From assembly GCA_016874175.1 (NCBI GenBank), contig VGUP01000004.1, positions 1-51,201 on the forward strand: a DNA stretch of 51,201 nt. Reading direction: 5' to 3'. This document shows, one piece after another, positions 1-9,500 of the stretch. The position numbers and the translations under genes are program-made. Under the pieces are notes generated by a model, which was not told where the DNA came from, did not search any database, and worked only from the letters and a program-made list of their open reading frames with translations. The first letter of the stretch is position 1; each line of letters starts with the position of its first letter. The stretch comes from Gammaproteobacteria bacterium (GTDB lineage: Bacteria > Pseudomonadota > Gammaproteobacteria > Steroidobacterales > Steroidobacteraceae).

Positions 1-836
1 AAACTCGCCTTGAGCAGGCGCAAATTGCCGGGATCGAACTGCAGTCGTGGCTCGATGCGCGCTACCAGCACTCGACGTCCATCCGGATATTCGAATGCAC
101 CCTGCACTTTTTCGTGGCGCCAGCCCTCACCTTCGTAGACCAGGTAATACTGCATGTAGGCATACGCCGAGGATCCAGACCCAAAGAGCACCGGATTCCA
201 TACGGCGAGCACTCGGGGCGGATGGCTATCCATCGGGTCGGGTTGCATGCCCGGCATGGGGCCACCCACCGTCGGCCGCACGCCCCAACTGCGATCGCGC
301 GCCATCACCCAATCGCGCACCTCGGTCCGCACTCCCTCGACCTCGATCCAACCGCTCGCAGTGCCGATTTGATGGAAGCGGATTTGATCTGCGCTCCGGC
401 GATAACCGGTGAGCGTGCGTCGATCTTCGCGCTCCTCTGCCGTGCACGGCGTGATGCCGCGCAGCTCAAGATCGAAGGCGACCGGCTGTGCAGCGTTGCG
501 CTCGAGCCTGACCCGAATGACTTTGAGCGGGTCAATGATTTGGTAGTGCAGCGGACCGACATTGATGTGATCAACATCGCTCGAGAGCGCACGACTCGCC
601 CGGACCGACCATTGCTCGACGCCGCGACTGACGCCACCAAACCCATCGACGACATTACGATTGACGTACTTGCCAAAACCAAAGCTCACGGCGAGCGCGC
701 CGCCGGGACTGAAGACACTCCCCCACACTTTCTCGGTCCATGAGGGATCGGTATGCAGTACTGTGGCATGGGTCTCGACGATCTGGTGGTTGAACCACTC
801 ATCTGCGGCGACCAATGGACCGATGCTTCCCGACAT
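1..836 (-). CDS. Hypothetical beta-sandwich-type protein (contains DRSWGVRP motif), C-terminus beyond window edge
   Basis: Not in the ORF track because it is open at the window edge. Manual reverse translation from ATG at 836: MSGSIGPLVAADEWFNHQIVETHATVLHTDPSWTEKVWGSVFSPGG...VMARDRSWGVRPTVGGPMPGMQ...; open to position 1; start lies next to the stop of no other gene upstream and just 3 bp from the stop of the next minus-strand gene (839). Confidence 0.75.
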   Translation of the reverse strand, partial: MSGSIGPLVAADEWFNHQIVETHATVLHTDPSWTEKVWGSVFSPGGALAVSFGFGKYVNRNVVDGFGGVSRGVEQWSVRASRALSSDVDHINVGPLHYQIIDPLKVIRVRLERNAAQPVAFDLELRGITPCTAEEREDRRTLTGYRRSADQIRFHQIGTASGWIEVEGVRTEVRDWVMARDRSWGVRPTVGGPMPGMQPDPMDSHPPRVLAVWNPVLFGSGSSAYAYMQYYLVYEGEGWRHEKVQGAFEYPDGRRVLVARIEPRLQFDPGNLRLLKAS

Positions 837-838
837 GT

Positions 839-1903
839 TCAGACTCCGAAGTTCAAATGCTCGGCATGAGCGGCGAGCAGCGTGGCGCCACCATTGCGCT
901 CATCCATGTCCGAATCTTCGGGAATCCAACCGCGAGTTTTGAACATCTGCGCGATACGTGCCATGACGAATGCCAAGCGCCAGGCGGCATACACCTCGTA
1001 ATACTCGAGATGCGTCGCCTGAAAGCCGCTCGCCCGTTCCCAGATCGCGATCGACTCGGCGCGCGACGGTAGCCCCGCCAGGCGCGGCACGCCGTAGCCA
1101 CGTGACAATGAGTCATCGAGCATCAGCCACCACGCGAGATCATCGACGGGATCGGCGAGCGTCGCCTGCTCAAAATCGAGTACACCGGCGAGCTCGCCAT
1201 CTTTGAATAGACAGTTGCCCAGTTTGGCGTCACCCCAGGAGAACACCAGCGGGTCTTGTTGCGACCTCGAACCGTGATGCGGTTGATTTACCCGCAGCCA
1301 GTGCTCCGCGGCGTGCAACAAAGGATAGCTTCGACCCGCGAGACTTTCCGCCCAAAGAATAGCGTGATGGTAATAGTCGAGTTGGCGTTTGAGCCCAGCC
1401 TCTTCGGCCAGAAAGCCCAAACCGAGAGCACGCCAATCGAGACGCGCCATGTGCGCGGCCGCCTCGAGCCCTGCCACCCAATAGCGTCGGCGAAGCGACT
1501 CAGGCAGGTCATGAAACCAACCTTCGAGGTGATAGAGCGGATTTTCGTTCGGAACCTGCCCCTCGATCTGCGCCATCAAATAAAACGGACTGCCAAGCAC
1601 ACTGGCGTCAGGCTCTACGCCCAATAGGCGCGGCACAGGCAACGCGGTCGCCGCGAGGGCCTGCATCACACGACACTGCCGCAGCACATCGTGGCCGGGA
1701 TAAATGGCATCGCCCGAGGGCTGCAAGCGCAGCACAAAAGGCTGCTCGCGTCGCTGGCCACCCTCCCGCCAACGCAAGCTACCGAGCATCGTGATGTTGG
1801 AGTACCCCGCGCCCGGCACCGTGAGCGCGCCGAGTTCAAGATCTTGTCGCTGTGGGTGAGCAGAGCGCAGCCAAGGCAACAGACGCGGCGCAAGCTCGCT
1901 CAT
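839..1903 (-). CDS. Phosphotransferase family protein (aminoglycoside phosphotransferase/acyl-CoA dehydrogenase-associated type)
   Basis: ORF 839..2053; likely start MSELAPRLLPWLRSAHPQRQ at 1903; kinase-like motifs VFSWGDAKLGNCLFKDGELAGVLDFEQATLADPVDDLAWW. Confidence 0.8.
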   Translation of the reverse strand: MSELAPRLLPWLRSAHPQRQDLELGALTVPGAGYSNITMLGSLRWREGGQRREQPFVLRLQPSGDAIYPGHDVLRQCRVMQALAATALPVPRLLGVEPDASVLGSPFYLMAQIEGQVPNENPLYHLEGWFHDLPESLRRRYWVAGLEAAAHMARLDWRALGLGFLAEEAGLKRQLDYYHHAILWAESLAGRSYPLLHAAEHWLRVNQPHHGSRSQQDPLVFSWGDAKLGNCLFKDGELAGVLDFEQATLADPVDDLAWWLMLDDSLSRGYGVPRLAGLPSRAESIAIWERASGFQATHLEYYEVYAAWRLAFVMARIAQMFKTRGWIPEDSDMDERNGGATLLAAHAEHLNFGV

Positions 1904-1913
1904 GCAGCCAGCT

Positions 1914-2444
1914 CTAGAGCCAGGTGCCGCGCGGATCGGGCCAAGGACTGACTTCGCTCGCGGACTGATCGATGCTGAATCGTCCAAAGCGACTCGCATG
2001 AAACGCGAGCGGCTGAGCGTTACGGGTGCTAACCTTATCGATGGCTCCGACAATGATCGTGTGATCGCCGCCCGGATAGAGGTGTGATACGTGGCACTCG
2101 ATGCGCGCGAGCGCGCCTTCGATGTCGGGCGGCGTGGGATGGCTGCGCCACCAGGCTTCTACCTCGAACTTAGAAGCTTCGGAGCGCGCGAAGTGCAGTG
2201 CAATGTCTGCCTGATGCGCCGCCAGAATATGGATGGCGAACGGTGCGCTCAGTGTAAAGGCTTTGAGACTGCTGCTCTTGTTGCCTAGACACCAAAGAAT
2301 GAGCGGCGGATCGAGCGAGACCGAGGTCACCGAATTGGCGGTCACCCCCACCGGCTCGGGTCCCGGATTGATCGCCGTCACCACTATCACGCCGGTGGTG
2401 AAGAGACCGAATCCTTTGCGTAACTCGCGTGGATCCATCGACAA
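1914..2444 (-). CDS. hsaB: Flavin reductase family protein, HsaB/TesA1-like reductase component
   Basis: MDPRELRKGFGLFTTGVIVVTAINPGPEPVGVTANSVTSVSLDPPLILWCLG... typical of two-component monooxygenase flavin reductases; steroid cluster context. Confidence 0.65.
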   Translation of the reverse strand: MSMDPRELRKGFGLFTTGVIVVTAINPGPEPVGVTANSVTSVSLDPPLILWCLGNKSSSLKAFTLSAPFAIHILAAHQADIALHFARSEASKFEVEAWWRSHPTPPDIEGALARIECHVSHLYPGGDHTIIVGAIDKVSTRNAQPLAFHASRFGRFSIDQSASEVSPWPDPRGTWL

Positions 2445-3308
2445 TCAGTAGACGCGCGCGGGGTGCTGCTTACGCGGTTCACCGAGCATCTCGCGGTAGG
2501 TCGGCGGCTGCTTGCCGTTACGATCCTTAAGTACGTAGTGCTGCGCGATCTCGGCGCCGACCAACGTCTGCCCGGAAAGCTTGGCGTTCTCGGGATCGGC
2601 GGCGATAGCGTAGAGAATGTCGCCCGAGAACTGCGGGGTCTCGACCACTTCGAGGAAGGGCGCGTATTGATCGGGACGCTCGCGGAAAGCCTTTTGCGAG
2701 CGTTCGGTGAGCAGCGGGCCCATCCACAAAGACACACAGCACACGCCAGTGTTTTCGAAATCGACCGCCATGTCGGCCGCGAACTTGTCGACGCCGACTT
2801 TCTGTGCGCCGTAGGCAGGCCCATGCATGTAGCACGCCGAGCCGAACGACGACGAGAAGGAGATCAGCCCCTTGCCCTGTCGCACCATGATGGGTGCTGC
2901 GTGGTAACACGCGTAATAAGCGGACTTCAAACCAACATCGAGGATACGCACGAGATCGACCGAACGCTTCCAAAACGGCTCGGGCAGGATGAGATCGTCA
3001 TGAATGAAAGTTACGTTGTTATGCAGAATGTCGATGCGGCCCTGCTCGCGCTCGACCTGCTTGATGAGTGTCTCGATTTGCGCGGGCTGCTCGTGATCAC
3101 ACACGACGGCGATGCCTTTGCCGCCCGCAGCGGTGATCCCATCAGCCGTGCGCTGCACCGTACCGCCGAGAAAGTGATCTTCTTCGCGTGTGCTGCGCCC
3201 GGTGACATATACCGTCATGCCCTTGTCGCCGAGCGCGAGTGCAATCCCCTTGCCTGCCCCGCGGCTTGCACCGGTGACGATGGCGACTTTCGGTTGGTAA
3301 TCGGACAT
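2445..3308 (-). CDS. Short-chain dehydrogenase/reductase (DHRS1-like)
   Basis: ORF 2445..3509; start MSDYQPKVAIVTGASRGAGKGIALALGDKGMTVYVTGRST at 3308; GxxxGxG and YGAQK motifs. Confidence 0.85.
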   Translation of the reverse strand: MSDYQPKVAIVTGASRGAGKGIALALGDKGMTVYVTGRSTREEDHFLGGTVQRTADGITAAGGKGIAVVCDHEQPAQIETLIKQVEREQGRIDILHNNVTFIHDDLILPEPFWKRSVDLVRILDVGLKSAYYACYHAAPIMVRQGKGLISFSSSFGSACYMHGPAYGAQKVGVDKFAADMAVDFENTGVCCVSLWMGPLLTERSQKAFRERPDQYAPFLEVVETPQFSGDILYAIAADPENAKLSGQTLVGAEIAQHYVLKDRNGKQPPTYREMLGEPRKQHPARVY

Positions 3309-3321
3309 GGCGATACTCCTG

Positions 3322-4113
3322 CTATGACCGTCGTGCAAGATCGAGGTAAATCGGTGTTTCGCCACCACCGTGCACGGCGATCTGCGCGCCGCTGACATAG
3401 GCCGCGAGGGACGAGCAAAGGAAAACACAGGTACCGGCGACATCCTTCGGCTCGCCCATGCGACGCAGTGGCAACATCTCGCCAATGCGCGCCACGCCTT
3501 CGCTGCCACCGTAATGCGCCAGTGAATTTGGCGTCGCGATCAGGCCGACGATGAGCGCATTGACACGAATATTCTTTGACCCCCACTCCATCGCCAGTGA
3601 CTCGGTGAGATTCACGAGCCCAGCCTTAGCGGCGCCGTAAGCCGCGCTCCAGGGCGAGGCGCGCACCGCCGAGACGCTCGCGATGTTGATGATGGAGCCG
3701 CCCGCCGGCTGTTGGTGCATCACCTGATAGGCTGCCTGGCTCATGAAAAAAGGCGCCGTGAGGTTCAGCTGTATGATCTTCTCGGTGAGCGCGGGGTCAG
3801 CATCCGCCGAGGGTACCTCGGCGCTGCCGCCGGCGTTATTGATGAGCGCATCGAGCCGACCGTACTTGGCGACGACGCGCTCGATCAGCGATCGACACTC
3901 GGCAACCTTGCGCACGTCGCAGCTGCGGTAATCGACTGTCCGGTCGGCATACCGCGGCAGCTCCGCAGGGGCGCGACGCGAGCAGGCGACCACGGTCGCC
4001 CCCGCCTCCAAAAATCGCACGCTGATGCCCGCACCGATGCCGCTTACGCCGCCGGTGACCAGCACCACCTTGCCGGTAAAATCGAGTACCCCGTCCAGTT
4101 GATTGCCCCGCAC
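3322..4113 (-). CDS. Short-chain dehydrogenase/reductase
   Basis: ORF 3322..4170; probable GTG start at 4113 (VRGNQLDGVLDFTGKVVLVTGGVSGIGAG); YGAAK active site. Start codon uncertain because the operator-like inverted repeat begins at 4119. Confidence 0.8.
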   Translation of the reverse strand: MRGNQLDGVLDFTGKVVLVTGGVSGIGAGISVRFLEAGATVVACSRRAPAELPRYADRTVDYRSCDVRKVAECRSLIERVVAKYGRLDALINNAGGSAEVPSADADPALTEKIIQLNLTAPFFMSQAAYQVMHQQPAGGSIINIASVSAVRASPWSAAYGAAKAGLVNLTESLAMEWGSKNIRVNALIVGLIATPNSLAHYGGSEGVARIGEMLPLRRMGEPKDVAGTCVFLCSSLAAYVSGAQIAVHGGGETPIYLDLARRS

Positions 4114-4118
4114 GGCGA

Positions 4119-4150
4119 ATGCGTAAAAAAATGCTATGTTATTTACGCGT
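4119..4150. promoter_or_regulatory. Operator-like inverted repeat, site A: ATGCGTAAAA-AAATGCTATGTT-ATTTACGCGT
   Basis: 7-bp perfect arms GCGTAAA (4121-4127) and TTTACGC (4142-4148), 28 bp end to end, in the divergent SDR / acyl-CoA ligase promoter region; same geometry as sites B, C and E. Confidence 0.7.
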
Positions 4151-4216
4151 AACGACGATTCTAGTACCAATTCATACGTCGGTCGCGAATTTTTCGACAG
4201 GGGTCAGCGACGAATC

Positions 4217-5782
4217 ATGCAATCGGAGGGCCTCAACACCCTACCGGGCGCCCTTGCCCGGGCCGCAGCCACGTATGGCGGGTTGATCGGCATCGAGGAC
4301 GGCTCACAGCGCCTGTGCTTCGTCGAGCTCAAATCCCTCGTCGATCAAACCGCCGCGGCCTTTGTGGCCTCCGGAATTCGGGTGGGCGATCGCATCGCCA
4401 TCTGGGGTCCAAATGCCGCGAGCTGGATCATTGCGGCGCTCGGTGCGCAGTCGGCAGGCGCCGCCATCGTTCCGCTCAATACCCGGTTCAAGGGTCGCGA
4501 AGCGGGCTATATCTTGCGTCGCAGCGGCGCCCGCATGCTCTGCTACTCGGGCCGCTTTCTGGGTATCGACTTCGCCGGACTCCTGAAGGACGAATCGCTG
4601 CCCGAGCTGCACGAACTCATCGAACTCGACTCTTCCGCGTGGGCAAATTTCTTGATGCGGGCCACGCCGCAAACAGAGGTTGAAGTCACAACGCGACTGG
4701 CGAAACAGCGCCCGGAGGATCTCGCCGATGTGATGTTCACCTCCGGAACCACGGGCGCGCCCAAGGGTGTGATGGCGAGCCACGGGCAAAACGTTCGTGT
4801 CTTCAGCGAGTGGAGTTCCATTATCGGACTCGGCCCACAAGATCGATATCTCATCGTCAATCCGTTTTTCCATGCCTTTGGTTACAAGGCTGGCTGGCTG
4901 TCCTGTCTGCTGACGGGAGCGACCATCCTGCCGATGGCCGTATTCGACGCCGCAGAGGTCATCCGCCGGATCGCGGCGGATCGCATCAGCGTGCTGCCTG
5001 GCCCGCCCACGCTTTTTCAATCGATGCTCGCGCATCCCTCTCTCGATCGCGCGAGCACCTCGAGCTTGCGCCTCGCGGTCACGGGCGCCGCCAACGTGCC
5101 GGTTTCTCTGATCGAGCGGATGCGTGACAAGCTCGGCTTCAAGACCATTGTCACGGGCTATGGACTCACCGAATCGACTGGCACGGTCAGCATGTGCCGA
5201 CCCGGCGACGACCCGCAGACCATCGCGCAAAGTTGCGGCGCACCGCTGCCGGGCGTCGAAGTCAAGGTGGTCGACGATGCCGGTCGCGAACTACCGCGCG
5301 GCAGCGAAGGCGAACTTTGGGTGCGCGGCTACAACGTGATGCAGGGTTACCTCGACGACGCCGAGGCCACCGCCGCGGCAATCGACAGCGAGGGCTGGCT
5401 GCACACCGGCGATATCGGCACCATGGATACGCATGACTACCTGCGTATCACCGATCGCAAGAAAGACATGTTTATCACCGGCGGTTTCAATTGTTACCCC
5501 GCCGAAATCGAATCTTTGATCAGCGCCCACCCTGCCGTGGCGCAGGTCGCGGTGGTCGGCATCGCCGATGAGCGCTTGGGCGAAGTGGCTGCCGCCTACG
5601 TGGTGCTGCGTCCGACGGTAAAGCTCGAGCCGTCTGATTTCATTGCCTGGTGTCGCGACAACATGACCAACTACAAAGTGCCGCGGCGCGTGCATTTCGT
5701 AGATCAACTGCCGACGACCGCTTCGGGGAAAGTACAGCGATACGCCCTGCGCTACACCCACGACGGCGCGCGCAAGGCTTGA
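4217..5782 (+). CDS. fadD3: Acyl-CoA ligase, FadD3-like (HIP-CoA ligase)
   Basis: Start MQSEGLNTLPGALARAAATYGG at 4217; VMFTSGTTGAPKGVMASHGQ, DRYLIVNPFFHAFGYKAGWLSCLLTGATILPMAVFD, ITDRKKDMFITGGFNCYPAEIE; very like remembered M. tuberculosis FadD3. Confidence 0.75.
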   Translation: MQSEGLNTLPGALARAAATYGGLIGIEDGSQRLCFVELKSLVDQTAAAFVASGIRVGDRIAIWGPNAASWIIAALGAQSAGAAIVPLNTRFKGREAGYILRRSGARMLCYSGRFLGIDFAGLLKDESLPELHELIELDSSAWANFLMRATPQTEVEVTTRLAKQRPEDLADVMFTSGTTGAPKGVMASHGQNVRVFSEWSSIIGLGPQDRYLIVNPFFHAFGYKAGWLSCLLTGATILPMAVFDAAEVIRRIAADRISVLPGPPTLFQSMLAHPSLDRASTSSLRLAVTGAANVPVSLIERMRDKLGFKTIVTGYGLTESTGTVSMCRPGDDPQTIAQSCGAPLPGVEVKVVDDAGRELPRGSEGELWVRGYNVMQGYLDDAEATAAAIDSEGWLHTGDIGTMDTHDYLRITDRKKDMFITGGFNCYPAEIESLISAHPAVAQVAVVGIADERLGEVAAAYVVLRPTVKLEPSDFIAWCRDNMTNYKVPRRVHFVDQLPTTASGKVQRYALRYTHDGARKA

Positions 5783-5790
5783 GCCAGAGC

Positions 5791-7512
5791 ATGACCAGCC
5801 CCTGGTTCTCGCAAGTCGAGCAAGTGCAAGTCATCGACGACCCCGAGGTCTTTCGGTGGGATCTCGATACGGATTTTTTGGTGGTGGGTTCCGGCGCAGC
5901 GGGCGCGAGCGCCGCAGCCGAGGCCGGCGAACAAGGCCTGCGGGTCACCATGATCGATCGTTATGCGGGTGGCGGCGCGAGCGCAGCGAGCGGCGGCGTG
6001 CTTTATGCCGGCGGCGGCACGGCCATCCAGCGCGCGGCGGGTATCGACGACAACCCCGAGAACATGTTCGCCTACTTGTCGATGGAAACGCGCGGCTGCG
6101 TGACCGAGCGCACCTTGCGCCGATTTTGCGAGCAGAGCGCCGAGACCGTCGACTGGTTGATGGCCAAGGGCGTGGAGTTTCGCGCGAGTCTCTATCCCGA
6201 CAAGACCTCTTATCCGCAGATCGATTACTTTCTCTACCACTCCGACAATTCTTTGTTGCCGGAATATACGGCGCGTGCCAAATCTGCTGCGCGCGGTCAT
6301 CGCGGCGCCGGGCGACTCTCGCGCAAGCAGATGCTCACGGCCGTGGGTCTTGGCGGATCCATCGTCTGGCCGCTGCACGACTGGTTGCGCGAGCAAGGGG
6401 CGAATGTCATGCCCTACACCGAGGCCCGTCAGCTGTTGGTGGATCGCAGCGGACGCGTCATCGGCGCCAAGCTCCTCGAGCTGCCCGCGAGCAAAGCACG
6501 CGATGAATTCATCGCTCACCAACGCGCCGCGCAGCGACTCTACGCGCTCATTCCGCCCATTCTTCCCGGGGCGCATCATCTGCTGCGCTTCGCCGTATGG
6601 CGCTTCAAGAAAGCGGCCACCATCGAGGCCACACGGCGTGTGGTGCGTTACGTCCGTGCGCGCAAGGGGCTTTGCCTCGCCGCAGGCGGCTTCGTCTTCA
6701 ACCGACGCATGCTCGCGCATCACGCACCTCGCTATCTCTCGGGCTACCCGCTCGGCACCCCGGGCGATGATGGCAGCGGCATTCACTTGGGCCTCTCGGC
6801 GGGGGCTGCTACGGATCGCATGGATACCGTGACCGCGTGGCGCTTCATCAATCCGCCCAAGGCTTGGGCCGAGGGTATCGTCGTCAATCGGCGCGGCGAG
6901 CGCATGGTCAATGAAATGGCCTATGGCGCGCGCCTCGGCCACGAAATCGCCGAGAAGCATGACGGTGAAGGCTGGCTGATCCTCGATGGCGCACTGATCG
7001 AGAAGTCGAGACAACAGATCGCGCCGGGCAAGACGCTCGCCTTCCAGCGTGATCTCGCAAGGCTCAATATGATGATCGGTCGGCGCACGGCAAAAAGCCT
7101 CGCGGGTCTTGCTCAAAAATTGGGTATCGATGCCACGGGGCTGGAGCGTACGGTCGAGCGTTATCGGCAGGCCGCGCAGGGCGTCGCGGTCGATGAATTC
7201 GGCAAACCGGCCAGCGACTGCGCGACACTACTGCAGTCCCCCTTCATGGCGATCGATGTAGGGCTTGCCGCGAAGCTCTTCCCCTGTCCCACCCTGACAC
7301 TGGGCGGTCTGGTCGTCGATGAAGACACGGGCGAGGTACGCAGTACCGCCGGACACGCTATTGAAGGTCTTTATGCGGCGGGACGCACGGCAGTCGGCGT
7401 CAGTTCCGGGCTCTATGTCTCCGGACTCTCGATCGCCGACGGCATTTTTTCAGGACGTCGCGCGGGGCTGCATGCGGCGCGTGGCGTGACGTGGCAGCGC
7501 ACTCGAAGCTGA
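5791..7512 (+). CDS. FAD-dependent oxidoreductase, KstD / 3-oxosteroid dehydrogenase-like
   Basis: Start MTSPWFSQVEQVQVIDDPEVFRWDLDTDFLVVGSGAAGASAAAEA at 5791; C-terminal IEGLYAAGRTAVGVSSGLYVSGLSIADGIFSGRRAG typical of this FAD family. Confidence 0.8.
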   Translation: MTSPWFSQVEQVQVIDDPEVFRWDLDTDFLVVGSGAAGASAAAEAGEQGLRVTMIDRYAGGGASAASGGVLYAGGGTAIQRAAGIDDNPENMFAYLSMETRGCVTERTLRRFCEQSAETVDWLMAKGVEFRASLYPDKTSYPQIDYFLYHSDNSLLPEYTARAKSAARGHRGAGRLSRKQMLTAVGLGGSIVWPLHDWLREQGANVMPYTEARQLLVDRSGRVIGAKLLELPASKARDEFIAHQRAAQRLYALIPPILPGAHHLLRFAVWRFKKAATIEATRRVVRYVRARKGLCLAAGGFVFNRRMLAHHAPRYLSGYPLGTPGDDGSGIHLGLSAGAATDRMDTVTAWRFINPPKAWAEGIVVNRRGERMVNEMAYGARLGHEIAEKHDGEGWLILDGALIEKSRQQIAPGKTLAFQRDLARLNMMIGRRTAKSLAGLAQKLGIDATGLERTVERYRQAAQGVAVDEFGKPASDCATLLQSPFMAIDVGLAAKLFPCPTLTLGGLVVDEDTGEVRSTAGHAIEGLYAAGRTAVGVSSGLYVSGLSIADGIFSGRRAGLHAARGVTWQRTRS

Positions 7513-7546
7513 CAACACAATAAAAGATCAAACGAGGCAGACGACA

Positions 7547-8698
7547 ATGACTCAAGGCCAGCAGATAATACGCGGCGGAATAGGGTTCCTACTGGCGGCA
7601 AGCGTGGCGTCTTCCATCGGCGGCCTACCATTCAATACCCTGCCGATTCTACTCGGCGCGTTCGCCGATCGTCTGGCGCTTGGCCCAGCAGAGCTCGGTA
7701 CCTTGGGCAGCGCCTGCACAGGTGGCTATCTCATCAGTACGCTGCTCGGTCCGCTCTGGGTCGATCGCGTACCTTGGCGACTGGCCACCGGCGTAGCCGT
7801 CGCGGGGACCGCCGCCGCGCTCATGTGGAGCGCGCATTCTTCGGACGCGCCCTACGCGCCGCTCGCCGCGTTCGGTTTTGCGGCTGGGCTGATGCATTCG
7901 CTCGGTATGCGCATGGTCGGTGAAGTCGCCAACAAAGAGCGCGCCTTCGGCGCACGACTTTTGACTGAGCTCATCATCGTCGCTGCCCTGCTCTTCTTTC
8001 TGCCCATCCTCATCGCGAGCAGAGCCATCGAAGGCGGTATGTCGCTGCTCGCCATTGCCGTAGTCGCGATGGGATTTTCCGCCTTCTTCATTCCGCACGG
8101 ACCGAGCGTACATCACGACGCCACGGCCTCGGCGACATCGCCTGCGTCGACGGTCAGCGCGGCAGGCTGGCTGGCGCTGGCCATCTTTGTGGTGTTTGCC
8201 TGTGGACAGGTGGCACTCTGGGTATTCATTGAGCGCATCGGTCGCAGCATCAATGTCGCGGCTGATGAAATGGGCCTCGTATTCTCGATGCTGAAAGTAG
8301 TCGGCGGCCTGAGCGCTGCGCTCGTCGCCCTGCTCGGCGATCGACTCGGCAATCGCTGGCCGCACATCATCGGTTTCGTCGTCATCGCCATCGGTGTGGC
8401 ACACCTCGCCGCCCCGTCATCGTTCATGATCTATGCACTCGGCGCCTGGATCTGGGAGGGCGCGTTCACCGTCTGCTGCGTCTATCAGACTGCAGCCATC
8501 GCCAAGCTCGATCGCAGCAACAAGCTCGTGGTGCTCGTCCCCGCAGCGTTTGCCGTCAGTGCTTTCGTCGGGCCGGAACTTGCCGGTCGACTCGCTGAAA
8601 GCGGCGGCTTTACGCCGCTCTTCATTCTGGCGGTCGGTTGCGCGGCCATTCCGGCCGTGGCCTATTGGACATTGTCGCAGCGGGTCACCCCGACATGA
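7547..8698 (+). CDS. MFS transporter
   Basis: 383 aa, many hydrophobic helices; no specific substrate motif recognised. Confidence 0.7.
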   Translation: MTQGQQIIRGGIGFLLAASVASSIGGLPFNTLPILLGAFADRLALGPAELGTLGSACTGGYLISTLLGPLWVDRVPWRLATGVAVAGTAAALMWSAHSSDAPYAPLAAFGFAAGLMHSLGMRMVGEVANKERAFGARLLTELIIVAALLFFLPILIASRAIEGGMSLLAIAVVAMGFSAFFIPHGPSVHHDATASATSPASTVSAAGWLALAIFVVFACGQVALWVFIERIGRSINVAADEMGLVFSMLKVVGGLSAALVALLGDRLGNRWPHIIGFVVIAIGVAHLAAPSSFMIYALGAWIWEGAFTVCCVYQTAAIAKLDRSNKLVVLVPAAFAVSAFVGPELAGRLAESGGFTPLFILAVGCAAIPAVAYWTLSQRVTPT

Positions 8699-9483
8699 GC
8701 GGCATTGCAGACCCGAAAGTTCAGCCGCGCTTCTCCGACGAGCACAATCCGACATTCGGTCAAGGTGCACTGCGGCGACGCGTGAAACTGATCGCCGAGA
8801 AAGGCCTGGTGCGCGCGGGCGTGGAAGATTCTTATCACTCCTTTCGTCTGACCCTGCGCCATGACGGGGCGCGCATCACCGCGATCGAACCCGTTTTTTT
8901 GCGTGTACCGCTCACCACCTGCCCCTCGGCTGAACAACCGCTGCGGGGCTTCATCGGCATGCCGCTCAATCTGCCTTGGCGTCAGTTGGTCGCTCAAGAA
9001 AATCCGCGCGCCCACTGCACGCATCTGCACGATCTCTGTCAGCTCGCGATGGCGCAGGCGCGTCGCAGCGGGTCGCGTAGTTACGAAGTGACGGTGCCCG
9101 ATGAATTCCCCGATCCGGTGTGGACGACGCTGTATCGCGACGGCAAGTTGGTGCTGCGCTGGAAAACCTTTCGCGGCACGGTGCTCGAGCCCGAAGCCTA
9201 CGCCGAGCGGCCCCTGCTGCGGGGCTTCTCTTCGTGGGCGAACACCGAGTTTTCGGGCGATGATCTCGAGGCCGCGCTCGTGCTGCACAAAGCCTATTTC
9301 GTCAGCCGCGCCCGCTCCTGGAATGTCGAAGCCTCCGCGGGCAAAAGCGTCGCTCACCATGAAGTGATGCGCGGCGCCTGCCATAGCTACAACGAACCGC
9401 AGATGTCGGTGGCGATACGCAATCGCGACAACAATATCGACACCAGCGATCCTGCCCTGCCCCTGCTTGCCGATCTCGACTGA
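8695..9483 (+). CDS. DUF2889 domain-containing protein
   Basis: ATG at 8695 overlaps MFS stop (ATGA); MSGIADPKVQPRFSDEHNPTFGQGALRRRVKLIAE...AHCTHLHDLCQLAMAQA resembles DUF2889 family. Confidence 0.65.
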   Translation: MSGIADPKVQPRFSDEHNPTFGQGALRRRVKLIAEKGLVRAGVEDSYHSFRLTLRHDGARITAIEPVFLRVPLTTCPSAEQPLRGFIGMPLNLPWRQLVAQENPRAHCTHLHDLCQLAMAQARRSGSRSYEVTVPDEFPDPVWTTLYRDGKLVLRWKTFRGTVLEPEAYAERPLLRGFSSWANTEFSGDDLEAALVLHKAYFVSRARSWNVEASAGKSVAHHEVMRGACHSYNEPQMSVAIRNRDNNIDTSDPALPLLADLD

Positions 9484-9500
9484 CTTTTCGGAGAACGGCC

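Noticed and set aside
5752-7116. 454-aa minus-strand ORF
   Set aside because: Antisense to the KstD-like flavoprotein; shadow ORF.
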